64,000 bases of DNA from positions 277,947 to 341,946 of the forward strand of contig NZ_SBLB01000007.1 in the NCBI RefSeq assembly GCF_004138325.1, written 5' to 3'. Both the position numbers and the translations under genes were made by a program. This document shows, in pieces, positions 34,599 through 41,552 of this stretch (its first letter is position 1; every line of letters starts with the position of its first letter). The notes below the pieces were generated by a model that saw only the letters and a program-made list of their open reading frames with translations, searched no databases and was not told the DNA's origin. Origin of the DNA: Spirosoma sordidisoli (lineage in GTDB: Bacteria; Bacteroidota; Bacteroidia; Cytophagales; Spirosomataceae).

Positions 34599-34965
34599 AG
34601 CGTTCGTTGACGAAAGCGAGAAAATTTTCGGATAGGCTAATTAGATGCAGTATATCCTCTAACGAAAAGTCGCCGTCTATATCATAATCGGCTAGCTGCC
34701 TTTGCTCAAACAGGGTCGCAAAGTCATCTTTATACTGCTCTGGAATTTCTCCGGATTTAATATAGTGTAGAGAAAACATTTCACGGGCAGACGAATGTCT
34801 CTTCGTAACAATATGTTTACTAGCCAGTAAACCACGAACAAGCCAGAAGAAACAGTAATAGCTAGAAGTAATGGCTCCGTTGGGAAAATCCGTAGCTACT
34901 AAAATTTTAGCATTTGCCAAGTAGCCAGTGGCCTTCCTAACGCAATTGCTCAGGTCGTCGCTCAT
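34591..34965 (-). CDS. HEPN-domain protein of a MNT/HEPN pair
   Basis: A 124-residue all-helical protein. AITSSYYCFFWLVRGLLAS and the later RQLADYD fit the HEPN pattern in which an Arg with a following Tyr/His forms the nuclease or AMP-acceptor site. It follows the nucleotidyltransferase gene with a 29-base overlap, the usual arrangement of a toxin-antitoxin or abortive defence module (HepT/MntA-type), in which MNT modifies HEPN to silence it. Confidence 0.75.
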   Translation of the reverse strand: MSDDLSNCVRKATGYLANAKILVATDFPNGAITSSYYCFFWLVRGLLASKHIVTKRHSSAREMFSLHYIKSGEIPEQYKDDFATLFEQRQLADYDIDGDFSLEDILHLISLSENFLAFVNERYA

Positions 34966-35293
34966 AAATGCATTTCCCGTCTTTTTTAACTTCGCGGTAA
35001 AACATACGGTTTGACGTTAGAAATTGAGTTTTGGAGACAACGACGGTTGATATAGGAATCAGTGTTTGTAGATAGTACTCGTTACGGGCGGCTATGGTTG
35101 TATATACCTCTTTAGATGGCGACACGTTTTCGTCTGTCAAAACGATTAGGTAATCTACGTCAGATTCTTCGTTGTAGTCACCCCGCGCGTACGAACCAAA
35201 CAAGATGACGCTATCCAGGCGTGGGCCATAGTAACGCTCCATGATGTTAATCACATCATTGTTCACAGCCGCCAGATCCGTCACGATGGCCAT
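34937..35293 (-). CDS. Minimal nucleotidyltransferase (MNT) of a MNT/HEPN pair
   Basis: 118 residues, the standard minimal nucleotidyltransferase. The catalytic motif GSYARGDYNEESDVDYLIVL contains GS and the DxD metal-binding pair. In HepT/MntA systems the protein adds AMP to a tyrosine of the HEPN toxin. Same operon as the HEPN gene, overlapping by 29 bases. It lies between ribosomal housekeeping genes, so it is likely an insertion. Confidence 0.85.
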   Translation of the reverse strand: MAIVTDLAAVNNDVINIMERYYGPRLDSVILFGSYARGDYNEESDVDYLIVLTDENVSPSKEVYTTIAARNEYYLQTLIPISTVVVSKTQFLTSNRMFYREVKKDGKCIYERRPEQLR

Positions 35294-35301
35294 CCGGTTT
35301 G

Positions 35302-36258
35302 TTATTTTTTGAAGAACGAATCGACAAACTCCATCTTGTTGAATGTCTGCAGATCCTCGATTTTTTCGCCCACACCAATGTACTTGACGGGTATTTTGAA
35401 CTGGTCCGAAATGCCGATTACTACGCCCCCTTTAGCCGTCCCGTCCAGCTTGGTAATGGCCAGTGCCGACACTTCAGTAGCTTTGGTGAACTCGGTAGCC
35501 TGAATAAACGCGTTCTGTCCCGTCGACCCGTCCAGCACGAGCAACACCTCATGGGGCGCGTCGGGGGTTACTTTCTGCATGACCCGTTTGATCTTGGTCA
35601 GCTCGTTCATCAGATTCACTTTCGTATGCAGTCGGCCGGCGGTGTCGATAATGACCACATCGGCACCCATTTCGGTTGCTTTTTTCACGGCATCGTAGGC
35701 AACGGCCGAGGGGTCGGTATTCATCCCGTGTGAAATGACCGGCACGCCCACCCGGTCGCCCCAGAGCTTGAGCTGATCGACGGCGGCTGCCCGGAAGGTA
35801 TCGCCCGCGCCCAGCACCACCTGTTTGCCCCTTTTGTGGAACTGAGCGGCCAGCTTGCCAATGGTGGTCGTTTTGCCGACACCATTCACGCCGACAACCA
35901 TAATGACGTAGGGCTTGATCGAAGCCGGCAGCGCAAAATCGTCGGCCACGTCTACGGTATTGTTGCTGGCCAGGAGCCCGGCAATTTCTTCGCGCAGGAT
36001 GCGGTCGAGCTCGTCGGTGCCCATGTATTTGTCGCGCGCCACCCGCTCTTCGATCCGTCGAATGATCTTAACGGTTGTTTCGACGCCCACGTCTGATGAT
36101 ACCAGCACGTTCTCGAGTTCGTCGAGTACTTCTTCGTCGACGGTGGCTTTGCCGACTACGGCGCGACCCAGCTTGGCGAAGAAGCTATCTTTGGTTTTCT
36201 CTAACCCTTTGTCTAGATTTTCTTTCTTTTCCTTCGAGAAAAAGCCGAATAAAGCCAT
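35302..36258 (-). CDS. ftsY: Signal recognition particle receptor FtsY
   Basis: GTPase that docks SRP-bound ribosomes at the membrane. 318 residues with a short, charged N-terminal A-region (KEKKENLDKGLEKTKDS) rather than a long one, a helical N domain, and the G domain: P-loop VGVNGVGKTTTIGKLA, DTFRAAAVDQL, DTAGRLHT, ITKLDGTAKGG and a C-terminal GVGEKIEDLQTF. Separated from the ribosomal genes by a terminator at 36375-36414. The MNT gene starts only 8 bases downstream. Confidence 0.96.
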   Translation of the reverse strand: MALFGFFSKEKKENLDKGLEKTKDSFFAKLGRAVVGKATVDEEVLDELENVLVSSDVGVETTVKIIRRIEERVARDKYMGTDELDRILREEIAGLLASNNTVDVADDFALPASIKPYVIMVVGVNGVGKTTTIGKLAAQFHKRGKQVVLGAGDTFRAAAVDQLKLWGDRVGVPVISHGMNTDPSAVAYDAVKKATEMGADVVIIDTAGRLHTKVNLMNELTKIKRVMQKVTPDAPHEVLLVLDGSTGQNAFIQATEFTKATEVSALAITKLDGTAKGGVVIGISDQFKIPVKYIGVGEKIEDLQTFNKMEFVDSFFKK

Positions 36259-36374
36259 AGTTCGTAGTGAATGAGTTGTCAGTTAGGGAGCCGATTCAGG
36301 GGTGCAAACAGCCCAACAGTCTACTGATTGGAGGGGTGTACTGGATTCTTACCTGCTAGTTAACTGATTTGCAA

Positions 36375-36414
36375 CAAAAAAAGTCCCACCGGGCCGCGTG
36401 GGCTGGGGGGACTT
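36375..36414 (-). terminator. Terminator of the rpmG unit
   Basis: On the minus strand AAGTCCC (36408-36414) pairs with GGGACTT (36381-36387), with internal GC pairs around it, followed by a run of at least six Ts (plus strand As at 36376-36380 and on). It lies 63 bases past the DUF4295 stop. Confidence 0.8.
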
Positions 36415-36476
36415 CCTGAAATTTTGCGCAAACGGTCTGTGTCGCAGACAACAGGCCGTTGTAGCTGAGAGTGGGC

Positions 36477-36632
36477 CTAGCTTTTGAGGGCAGCCTGTAC
36501 TTCATCAACCGGAACCATTTCTTCTTTGAAGGTATAAGCGCCGGTTTTGGGCGACTTAACGGCTTTGATAATTTTGGCGAACGCCTTGCCGTTGTCCTTC
36601 GTCTTCAGGGTTGCAACTACCTTTTTTGCCAT
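36477..36632 (-). CDS. DUF4295 small ribosome-associated protein
   Basis: A 51-residue lysine-rich protein starting MAKKVVATLKTKDNGKAFAK. It is a small Bacteroidota-specific protein (DUF4295) that regularly follows rpmG and precedes ftsY, as here. Its high basic charge suggests rRNA contact, but no function has been shown to me. It was found outside the usual size limit for automated calling. Confidence 0.85.
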   Translation of the reverse strand: MAKKVVATLKTKDNGKAFAKIIKAVKSPKTGAYTFKEEMVPVDEVQAALKS

Positions 36633-36650
36633 GACAGATGGTTAGTTTAG

Positions 36651-36718
36651 GGTTTACGGTTTTCAGTTTTCGGAATGGGCAGCCTGTGAGCTCCACCGTA
36701 ACCAGAAAACTATAAACC
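36651..36718. repeat. Imperfect palindrome between rpmG and DUF4295
   Basis: Left arm 36651-36673 and right arm 36696-36718 (23 bases each) pair with 18 of 23 matches. The GGTTTA...GTTTTC word is of the type seen in interspersed intergenic palindromes of Bacteroidota. It could form an mRNA hairpin between the two co-transcribed genes. Confidence 0.4.
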
Positions 36719-36725
36719 AGAAACC

Positions 36726-36911
36726 TTATTTAATTTCTTTGTGCAGCGTTACTTTCTTCAGGAACGGATTGTATTTCTTCCGCTCGATACGAGCCGGCGT
36801 GTTCTTCCGGTTCTTGGTGGTAATGTACCGGGACATGCCGGGTACACCGCTGTCTTTTTGCTCGGTGCATTCCAGAATAACCTGGATTCTATTGGCGCCT
36901 TTCTTTGCCAT
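36726..36911 (-). CDS. rpmG: 50S ribosomal protein L33
   Basis: A 61-residue, strongly basic protein of the large ribosomal subunit. [19 protein letters not shown] opens with the L33 pattern and the end [20 protein letters not shown] is typical of Bacteroidota L33. The C-terminal zinc-ribbon cysteines of the C+ form are absent (C- type). First gene of the unit, with a clear promoter at 36941-36971. rpmB, often upstream in this phylum, is not here. Confidence 0.95.
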   Translation of the reverse strand: MAKKGANRIQVILECTEQKDSGVPGMSRYITTKNRKNTPARIERKKYNPFLKKVTLHKEIK

Positions 36912-36940
36912 TGCTCAGTTCGTTTTCTCGATAAGGAGCG

Positions 36941-36971
36941 CAAAGGTACGAAATGGGTTTTATTCTCCCAA
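36941..36971 (-). promoter_or_regulatory. Promoter of rpmG
   Basis: TACCTTTG (36941-36948, minus strand) with TTG (36969-36971) 20 bases upstream, a very good Bacteroidota promoter, about 30 bases ahead of the start at 36911. Confidence 0.8.
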
Positions 36972-37069
36972 TAGCCTGACAAGAAAAAGTAATGATTTGT
37001 AGTTGATTAGACGAGAGCCGGCGCTGATTTTTGACTTTAGACCGTCCACTGCCGACCTTTGAGGAGCTC

Positions 37070-38290
37070 ATGACAACCCAAACCATCCAATACGAGTACG
37101 CGCCGGGTCATTTTCGGGCGTCAGAACCGGCGGTCTATCGCCCCGATATGCTGGCCGAAGGGGAGATGATTCTCAACATGGGGCCGCAGCACCCCTCTAC
37201 CCACGGCGTACTGCGGCTGGAGGTCGTTACCGACGGCGAGATTATTGTCGATGTGGTGCCGCACGTGGGGTACCTGCACCGCTGTTTCGAGAAACACGCG
37301 CAGTCGCTGCCCTTCAACCAGGCGATTCCGTTCGTCGACCGGCTCGATTACCTGGCGGCCATGAACTGCGAACACGCTTTTGTCATGGGCGTTGAACGGA
37401 TGCTGGGCATCGAAAACGACATCCCCAAACGAACCGAATACATCCGGGTACTGGTCGCCGAACTGAACCGCATTGCCGCTCACTTTGTCGGCATCGGCAC
37501 GTATGCGCTCGACATTGGTGCCTACACCCCTTTTCTGTGGCTCATGCGCGATCGTGAGCATATTCAGCGGCTACTGGAATGGGTCAGCGGAGCGCGGATG
37601 TTGTACAATTACATCTGGATCGGGGGCTTGTTCTACGACCTGCCGGTTGGTTTCGAGGAGCGCTGCCGCGAATTCATAGCTTACCTGAAACCCAAGCTGG
37701 TGGAGTTGCAGCAACTGGTTATCGAGAACGAAATCTTCGTGAAACGAACGGCCAACGTTGGCGTCTTACCGTTAGCGGTAGCCATCAACTACGGCTGCAC
37801 CGGCCCCATGCTCCGCGGATCGGGGCTGCGGTACGACCTGCGCCGGGTCGATGGCTATTCGGTCTATCCCGAACTGGCGTTCGATATTCCGATCGGGCAG
37901 GGCCAGATGGGAACCGTAGGCGACTGCTGGGACCGCAATAACGTTCGGGTGCTGGAGTGCCACGAGTCGATCCGGATCATTGAGCAGTGCCTCGATCAAC
38001 TCACCGGCCCTCACAAACGCACCCGCGATTACGATCCGCAGGCGGTGGTGCCGAAGAAAATACGGCCGAAAGCGATGGATTTTTACGCCCGTGCCGAGAG
38101 CGCCAAAGGGGAACTGGGCTTCTTCTTCCGCACCGATGGTCGTGCCGATGTGCCGGTTCGCTGCAAGGCCCGGTCGTGCTGCTTTCACAACCTGTCGGTT
38201 ATTGGTGAAATAGCCAGGGGGGCTATGCTGGCCGATCTGGTGGCTATAACGGGTTCGCTCGATCTGGTTATGGGCGAGGTCGATCGCTAG
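37070..38290 (+). CDS. nuoD: NADH-quinone oxidoreductase subunit D
   Basis: Quinone-site 49-kDa subunit of complex I in the peripheral arm. 406 residues. Hallmarks are NMGPQHPSTHGVLRL at the N-terminus, VVPHVGYLHRCFEKHAQ, the tyrosine/histidine region of the quinone pocket, and a C-terminal GSLDLVMGEVDR. The ATG at 37070 has GAGGAG eight bases upstream; the frame from 37031 is just leader. It stands alone, with no other nuo gene in the window. It overlaps the convergent hpt by four bases. Confidence 0.94.
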   Translation: MTTQTIQYEYAPGHFRASEPAVYRPDMLAEGEMILNMGPQHPSTHGVLRLEVVTDGEIIVDVVPHVGYLHRCFEKHAQSLPFNQAIPFVDRLDYLAAMNCEHAFVMGVERMLGIENDIPKRTEYIRVLVAELNRIAAHFVGIGTYALDIGAYTPFLWLMRDREHIQRLLEWVSGARMLYNYIWIGGLFYDLPVGFEERCREFIAYLKPKLVELQQLVIENEIFVKRTANVGVLPLAVAINYGCTGPMLRGSGLRYDLRRVDGYSVYPELAFDIPIGQGQMGTVGDCWDRNNVRVLECHESIRIIEQCLDQLTGPHKRTRDYDPQAVVPKKIRPKAMDFYARAESAKGELGFFFRTDGRADVPVRCKARSCCFHNLSVIGEIARGAMLADLVAITGSLDLVMGEVDR

Positions 38291-38817
38291 TCGGCCAGCA
38301 CCAGAATATCTTTTGTGTTGCGGCCGAGTCCGTCGTAGTCGAGGCCGTAGCCCAACACGAACCGGTTTTCAATCTCGAAGCCGACATAGTCCAGGTGAAG
38401 GTCTTTCTGCAGCGCCGATGGTTTGTACAGCAGCGTCACCAGCGCCATAGACGCCGGATTGGCGGCCTGGAACTGTTCGCAAATGTCGGCCATGGTCAGA
38501 CCCGTGTCGACGATGTCTTCCACGATGAGCACATGACGGCCTTCAATGGATTCATTCAGGCCCAGAATTTGTTTCAAATGGCCGGTTGAGGTGGTAGACG
38601 CATACGACGCTACCCGAATAAACGTGACCTCGCAGGGAATATCGATACATTTGAGCAGGTCAGCGGTGAATACTACGGCTCCGTTCAGTACACCGATGAT
38701 CAGCGGCTGCCGGTCGGCATAGTCGCGGCTGATCTGGCTGGCCAGTTCCTGTACGCGGTTCTGAATAGTATCGGCGGCAATAAACGGGACGAAGGTTTTG
38801 TCCTTGATGGTTAGCAT
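38287..38817 (-). CDS. hpt: Hypoxanthine phosphoribosyltransferase
   Basis: Salvages hypoxanthine and guanine with PRPP to IMP and GMP. 176 residues. The PRPP-binding loop is HVLIVEDIVDTGLTM and the catalytic flap region includes SYASTTSTG. The ATG at 38817 is used because the TATCTTTG promoter element at 38836-38843 sits between it and the next in-frame ATG at 38838. Convergent with nuoD. Confidence 0.93.
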   Translation of the reverse strand: MLTIKDKTFVPFIAADTIQNRVQELASQISRDYADRQPLIIGVLNGAVVFTADLLKCIDIPCEVTFIRVASYASTTSTGHLKQILGLNESIEGRHVLIVEDIVDTGLTMADICEQFQAANPASMALVTLLYKPSALQKDLHLDYVGFEIENRFVLGYGLDYDGLGRNTKDILVLAD

Positions 38818-38835
38818 GATGACGTCGGCGAAGGT

Positions 38836-38843
38836 CAAAGATA
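38836..38843 (-). promoter_or_regulatory. Probable -7 promoter element of hpt
   Basis: TATCTTTG on the minus strand, 19 bases before the hpt start at 38817. This makes the longer start (38838) impossible. No clear -33 element. Confidence 0.5.
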
Positions 38844-38945
38844 CGGCCAGTGCCGGAAAGGGGGCTAAATTTCAGTGAAAAATACGCACGAGCAAACGGA
38901 CCGACACCCGTTTACGTTCATAGATTGATAACGAATCAATAACGA

Positions 38946-40163
38946 ATGAAGAAGACTCTGTTGACGGTATGGCTGACGGCGCTGGCCTTTTTAGCGCAGG
39001 CGCAACTCTATGATCCGTCGGCGTTTGATAAAAAGTACGATGGTCTCCTCAAGCACCCGGGCGTGCAGATCGAATCGGCGGAGGCCATCAACCAGATGTA
39101 CAACTTCAAGTTCTACGAAGCCGACAAGGAGTTTCGATGGCTGCGGGTGCGCTATCCGAAACACCCGATGCCGTATTTCATGATGGGGCTGGCCGAGTGG
39201 TGGAAAATTGTGCCGAATACCGACGTTACGGACTACGACAACCTCTGCCATGCTTACATGGACTCGACCATCATCCTGGCCGAGCGGCTGTACGACGAAA
39301 GCGACAACAAGCTGGAGCCTTCGTTCTTCCTGGCGGCTGCCTATGCGTTTAAAGGGCGGCTGTACTCGGAACGGAAAAAATGGGCCAAGGCGACCCTGGC
39401 CGGTAAAAACGCGCTCAAGTATTTCGACAAGTGCAAGGGCAATGCTGACTTCAGCCCCGAACTGCTCTTCGGCGATGGGATGTACAATTACTATTCCCAG
39501 TGGATTCCGGAGAATTACCCCATTCTGAAGCCTATTCTGATGTTTTTCCCAAAAGGAAACAAGCAGAACGGAATCAAACAGCTGGAAAAAACGGCCAATT
39601 CGGCTTTCTACACCCGTGTCGAGGCCCGGTACTTCCTGCTTCAGATCTACAGTATGGAAAACCAGTACGACAAGGCCTACGAGATGGCCAAATACATGTC
39701 GGAGCAGTATCCGGATAACCCGTTCTTTGAGCGGTATTATGCGCGGTCGGCCTTTGTGCAGGGGCGACTGGCCGAAGCCGAGCGGATTTCCAAAAGTATG
39801 CTGGAGAAAATTGCGCGCTCCCAATCAGGATACGAAGGCGTCAGCGGCCGAACAGCGGCTTATATTCTGGGATACATCAACCAACTGTTTCATAAAAACC
39901 TGCCCGAAGCTAAAAAATATTATCAGCAATCGATCGATTTTGCCCGGCAGACCAACGCTACGAACGCAGGCTACTACTGGTCATCGGTGCTGGCACTCGG
40001 AAAAATAGCGACGGAAGAGAAAAATTACGATCAGGCCCAGCTCTATTTCAAAGAGGTACTGGACAAGTCGGATCGGAAGTCGAGCCAGCACAAGGAAGCA
40101 CAGAAGCTGCTCGATGAACAAAAGAAAGCCCGACGCGAAGAGCGCCGAAAGCGGAGAGGATAA
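38946..40163 (+). CDS. Secreted tetratricopeptide-repeat protein
   Basis: 405 residues with a signal peptide (MKKTLLTVWLTALAFLAQAQ) and TPR-like helical repeats with alternating W, Y, A and G positions (YNFKFYEADKEFRWLRVRYP, YFMMGLAEWWK, YFLLQIYSMENQYDKAYEMA). The C-terminus is a lysine/arginine-rich coiled tail (KLLDEQKKARREERRKRRG). A periplasmic scaffold is likely; partners are unknown. Confidence 0.75.
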   Translation: MKKTLLTVWLTALAFLAQAQLYDPSAFDKKYDGLLKHPGVQIESAEAINQMYNFKFYEADKEFRWLRVRYPKHPMPYFMMGLAEWWKIVPNTDVTDYDNLCHAYMDSTIILAERLYDESDNKLEPSFFLAAAYAFKGRLYSERKKWAKATLAGKNALKYFDKCKGNADFSPELLFGDGMYNYYSQWIPENYPILKPILMFFPKGNKQNGIKQLEKTANSAFYTRVEARYFLLQIYSMENQYDKAYEMAKYMSEQYPDNPFFERYYARSAFVQGRLAEAERISKSMLEKIARSQSGYEGVSGRTAAYILGYINQLFHKNLPEAKKYYQQSIDFARQTNATNAGYYWSSVLALGKIATEEKNYDQAQLYFKEVLDKSDRKSSQHKEAQKLLDEQKKARREERRKRRG

Positions 40164-40167
40164 ACGA

Positions 40168-40234
40168 AGTGATGAGTTAAGGGTGATGAGCGATGAATTA
40201 ATTGAACTTTGCTCATCGCCCTTAACTCATCACT
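40168..40234. repeat. Long near-perfect hairpin between convergent genes
   Basis: A 24-base arm (40168-40191, AGTGATGAGTTAAGGGTGATGAGC) pairs with 40211-40234, one T-G wobble and a 19-base loop. It sits exactly between the TPR gene and the lrp gene, which converge, so it can serve as a bidirectional terminator. The GTGATGAG word suggests a dispersed repeat family. Confidence 0.65.
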
Positions 40235-40238
40235 CATA

Positions 40239-40709
40239 TCAGGGTATTGGCAAGACTTTGCTTTCTTTGAAGGTCGACATGATCACCATCGTCTGGGTGC
40301 TGGCTACCTCGTCTATTTCATTGATCACATCCAGCATCAGCGCCTGATACGAGGCAATATCTTTGGCAATAACCTTCAGCAGAAAATCGCCCGAGCCGGT
40401 AATGTGGTGACACTCGATAATCTCAGGAATTTCGTTGGCTTTATCGACGAACGACATGGTCGTCTCCTTTTTGTGTCCCGTTAGCGTAACCATAACGAAG
40501 GTGGTAACGCCGAGTCCTACCTTTTCCCGGTTGAGCTGGGCGTGGTAGCTCTGGATAATGCCCGAGGTTTCGAGTTTTTTGACGCGCTCCAGGGTAGGAG
40601 CGGGCGAAAGTCCGATTTCTTTAGATAGTTGGGCGTTGGTAATTTTAGCGTTGGCTTGAAGAATTTCTAGTACGTTGCGATCTATCTGATCTAACTTCTG
40701 GCTCGACAT
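40239..40709 (-). CDS. Lrp/AsnC-family transcriptional regulator
   Basis: 156 residues. An N-terminal helix-turn-helix (about 5-60, LDQIDRNVLEILQANAKITNAQLSKEIGLS) and a C-terminal RAM/AsnC ligand-binding domain (about 70-150, TFVMVTLTGHKKETTMSF and SGDFLLKVIAKDIASYQAL). Such regulators answer to amino acids. The start at 40709 is used because a TAGATTTG promoter element lies between it and the next upstream start. Confidence 0.93.
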   Translation of the reverse strand: MSSQKLDQIDRNVLEILQANAKITNAQLSKEIGLSPAPTLERVKKLETSGIIQSYHAQLNREKVGLGVTTFVMVTLTGHKKETTMSFVDKANEIPEIIECHHITGSGDFLLKVIAKDIASYQALMLDVINEIDEVASTQTMVIMSTFKESKVLPIP

Positions 40710-40748
40710 AACAAGGTGATCTGTTTGAAACTTGGTTGCAGAACGGCG

Positions 40749-40756
40749 CAAATCTA
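40749..40756 (-). promoter_or_regulatory. Probable -7 promoter element of the Lrp gene
   Basis: TAGATTTG on the minus strand, 40 bases before the ATG at 40709. It falls over the alternative start at 40751, so it supports the shorter form. Confidence 0.4.
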
Positions 40757-40882
40757 CTACCTTTAAAGATAAAATAGTCTAAAAAGATATTGGTTTTCTG
40801 CTATAGGCAGAATAAAGATTGCTGACCCGTTACTTTAGCGGTACAAAACTACGCTAATTCGTTCGGACGCCAAATTACCATT

Positions 40883-41176
40883 TCAGCGTTTGGCTATCTT
40901 ATTATGCGTCACTACCCGTTGCTGATTTGACTTGAAACGGGCGTCATCAACGGCTGACCGGAGCGCGTGTTTGGTGGCCCGTCCCTGCACCCGCGCCCGC
41001 CACATACGCCACGACGACGGCTTCATTTCGCGACGCATGAGCGCAATAACGGCCTGCTCCGGCAAGCCAAACTGGGCTTCGATCGCGTCGAACGGCGTAC
41101 GATCTTCCCAGGCCATTTCAACAATTCGGTCAATGTCGGCTTCGGTTAGCGCAGCGATCAGGTCGGTGTCTTTCAT
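40883..41176 (-). CDS. TIGR03643-family protein
   Basis: 97 residues; MKDTDLIAALTEADIDRIVEMAWEDRTPFDAIEAQFGLPE... begins a helix-turn-helix-like fold and the middle MRREMKPSSWRMWRARVQGR is the signature of this small conserved family. Such proteins regularly sit beside DUF2256 genes and photolyase-related genes. No catalytic role is known. The DUF2256 gene is divergent, 161 bases away. Confidence 0.8.
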   Translation of the reverse strand: MKDTDLIAALTEADIDRIVEMAWEDRTPFDAIEAQFGLPEQAVIALMRREMKPSSWRMWRARVQGRATKHALRSAVDDARFKSNQQRVVTHNKIAKR

Positions 41177-41337
41177 ATACTTACAACCAAGTAGGAAGCG
41201 AAACGTTTGCGGTAATGGATTAGTAAGCCATTAAAAATAATCAGTCAGCCAGAGAGGCCTGACTTCAGGCTGTACGAATCGCCGAAAGGCTCCCAAAAGG
41301 CAGAAAACCTATCCCGCATAACCCGGGTTATTGGCGT

Positions 41338-41502
41338 ATGAAGATGCGTAAGAAAGCCGACCTGCCCACCAAGATCTGCCCCGTATGCAACCGGCCTTTT
41401 GCCTGGCGAAAGAAGTGGGAACGCGATTGGGAGAACGTCGTTTACTGTAGCGATGCCTGCCGGGCCGCCAGTAAAAGAGGCCAGGTTCAGGCCGGAGCGT
41501 AA
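41338..41502 (+). CDS. DUF2256 zinc-ribbon protein
   Basis: 54 residues: [20 protein letters not shown] has the first CxxC, and [13 protein letters not shown] the second pair, which together make a zinc ribbon. The [19 protein letters not shown] run is the DUF2256 signature. Commonly beside cryptochrome/photolyase genes; here its neighbours are TIGR03643 and a glycoside hydrolase. A small, basic protein, possibly nucleic-acid-binding. Confidence 0.85.
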   Translation: MKMRKKADLPTKICPVCNRPFAWRKKWERDWENVVYCSDACRAASKRGQVQAGA

Positions 41503-41552
41503 GACTTCTGGCTGTTCTGTCGTTATTTTGGGGCATTGATTTTTATGTCTCC

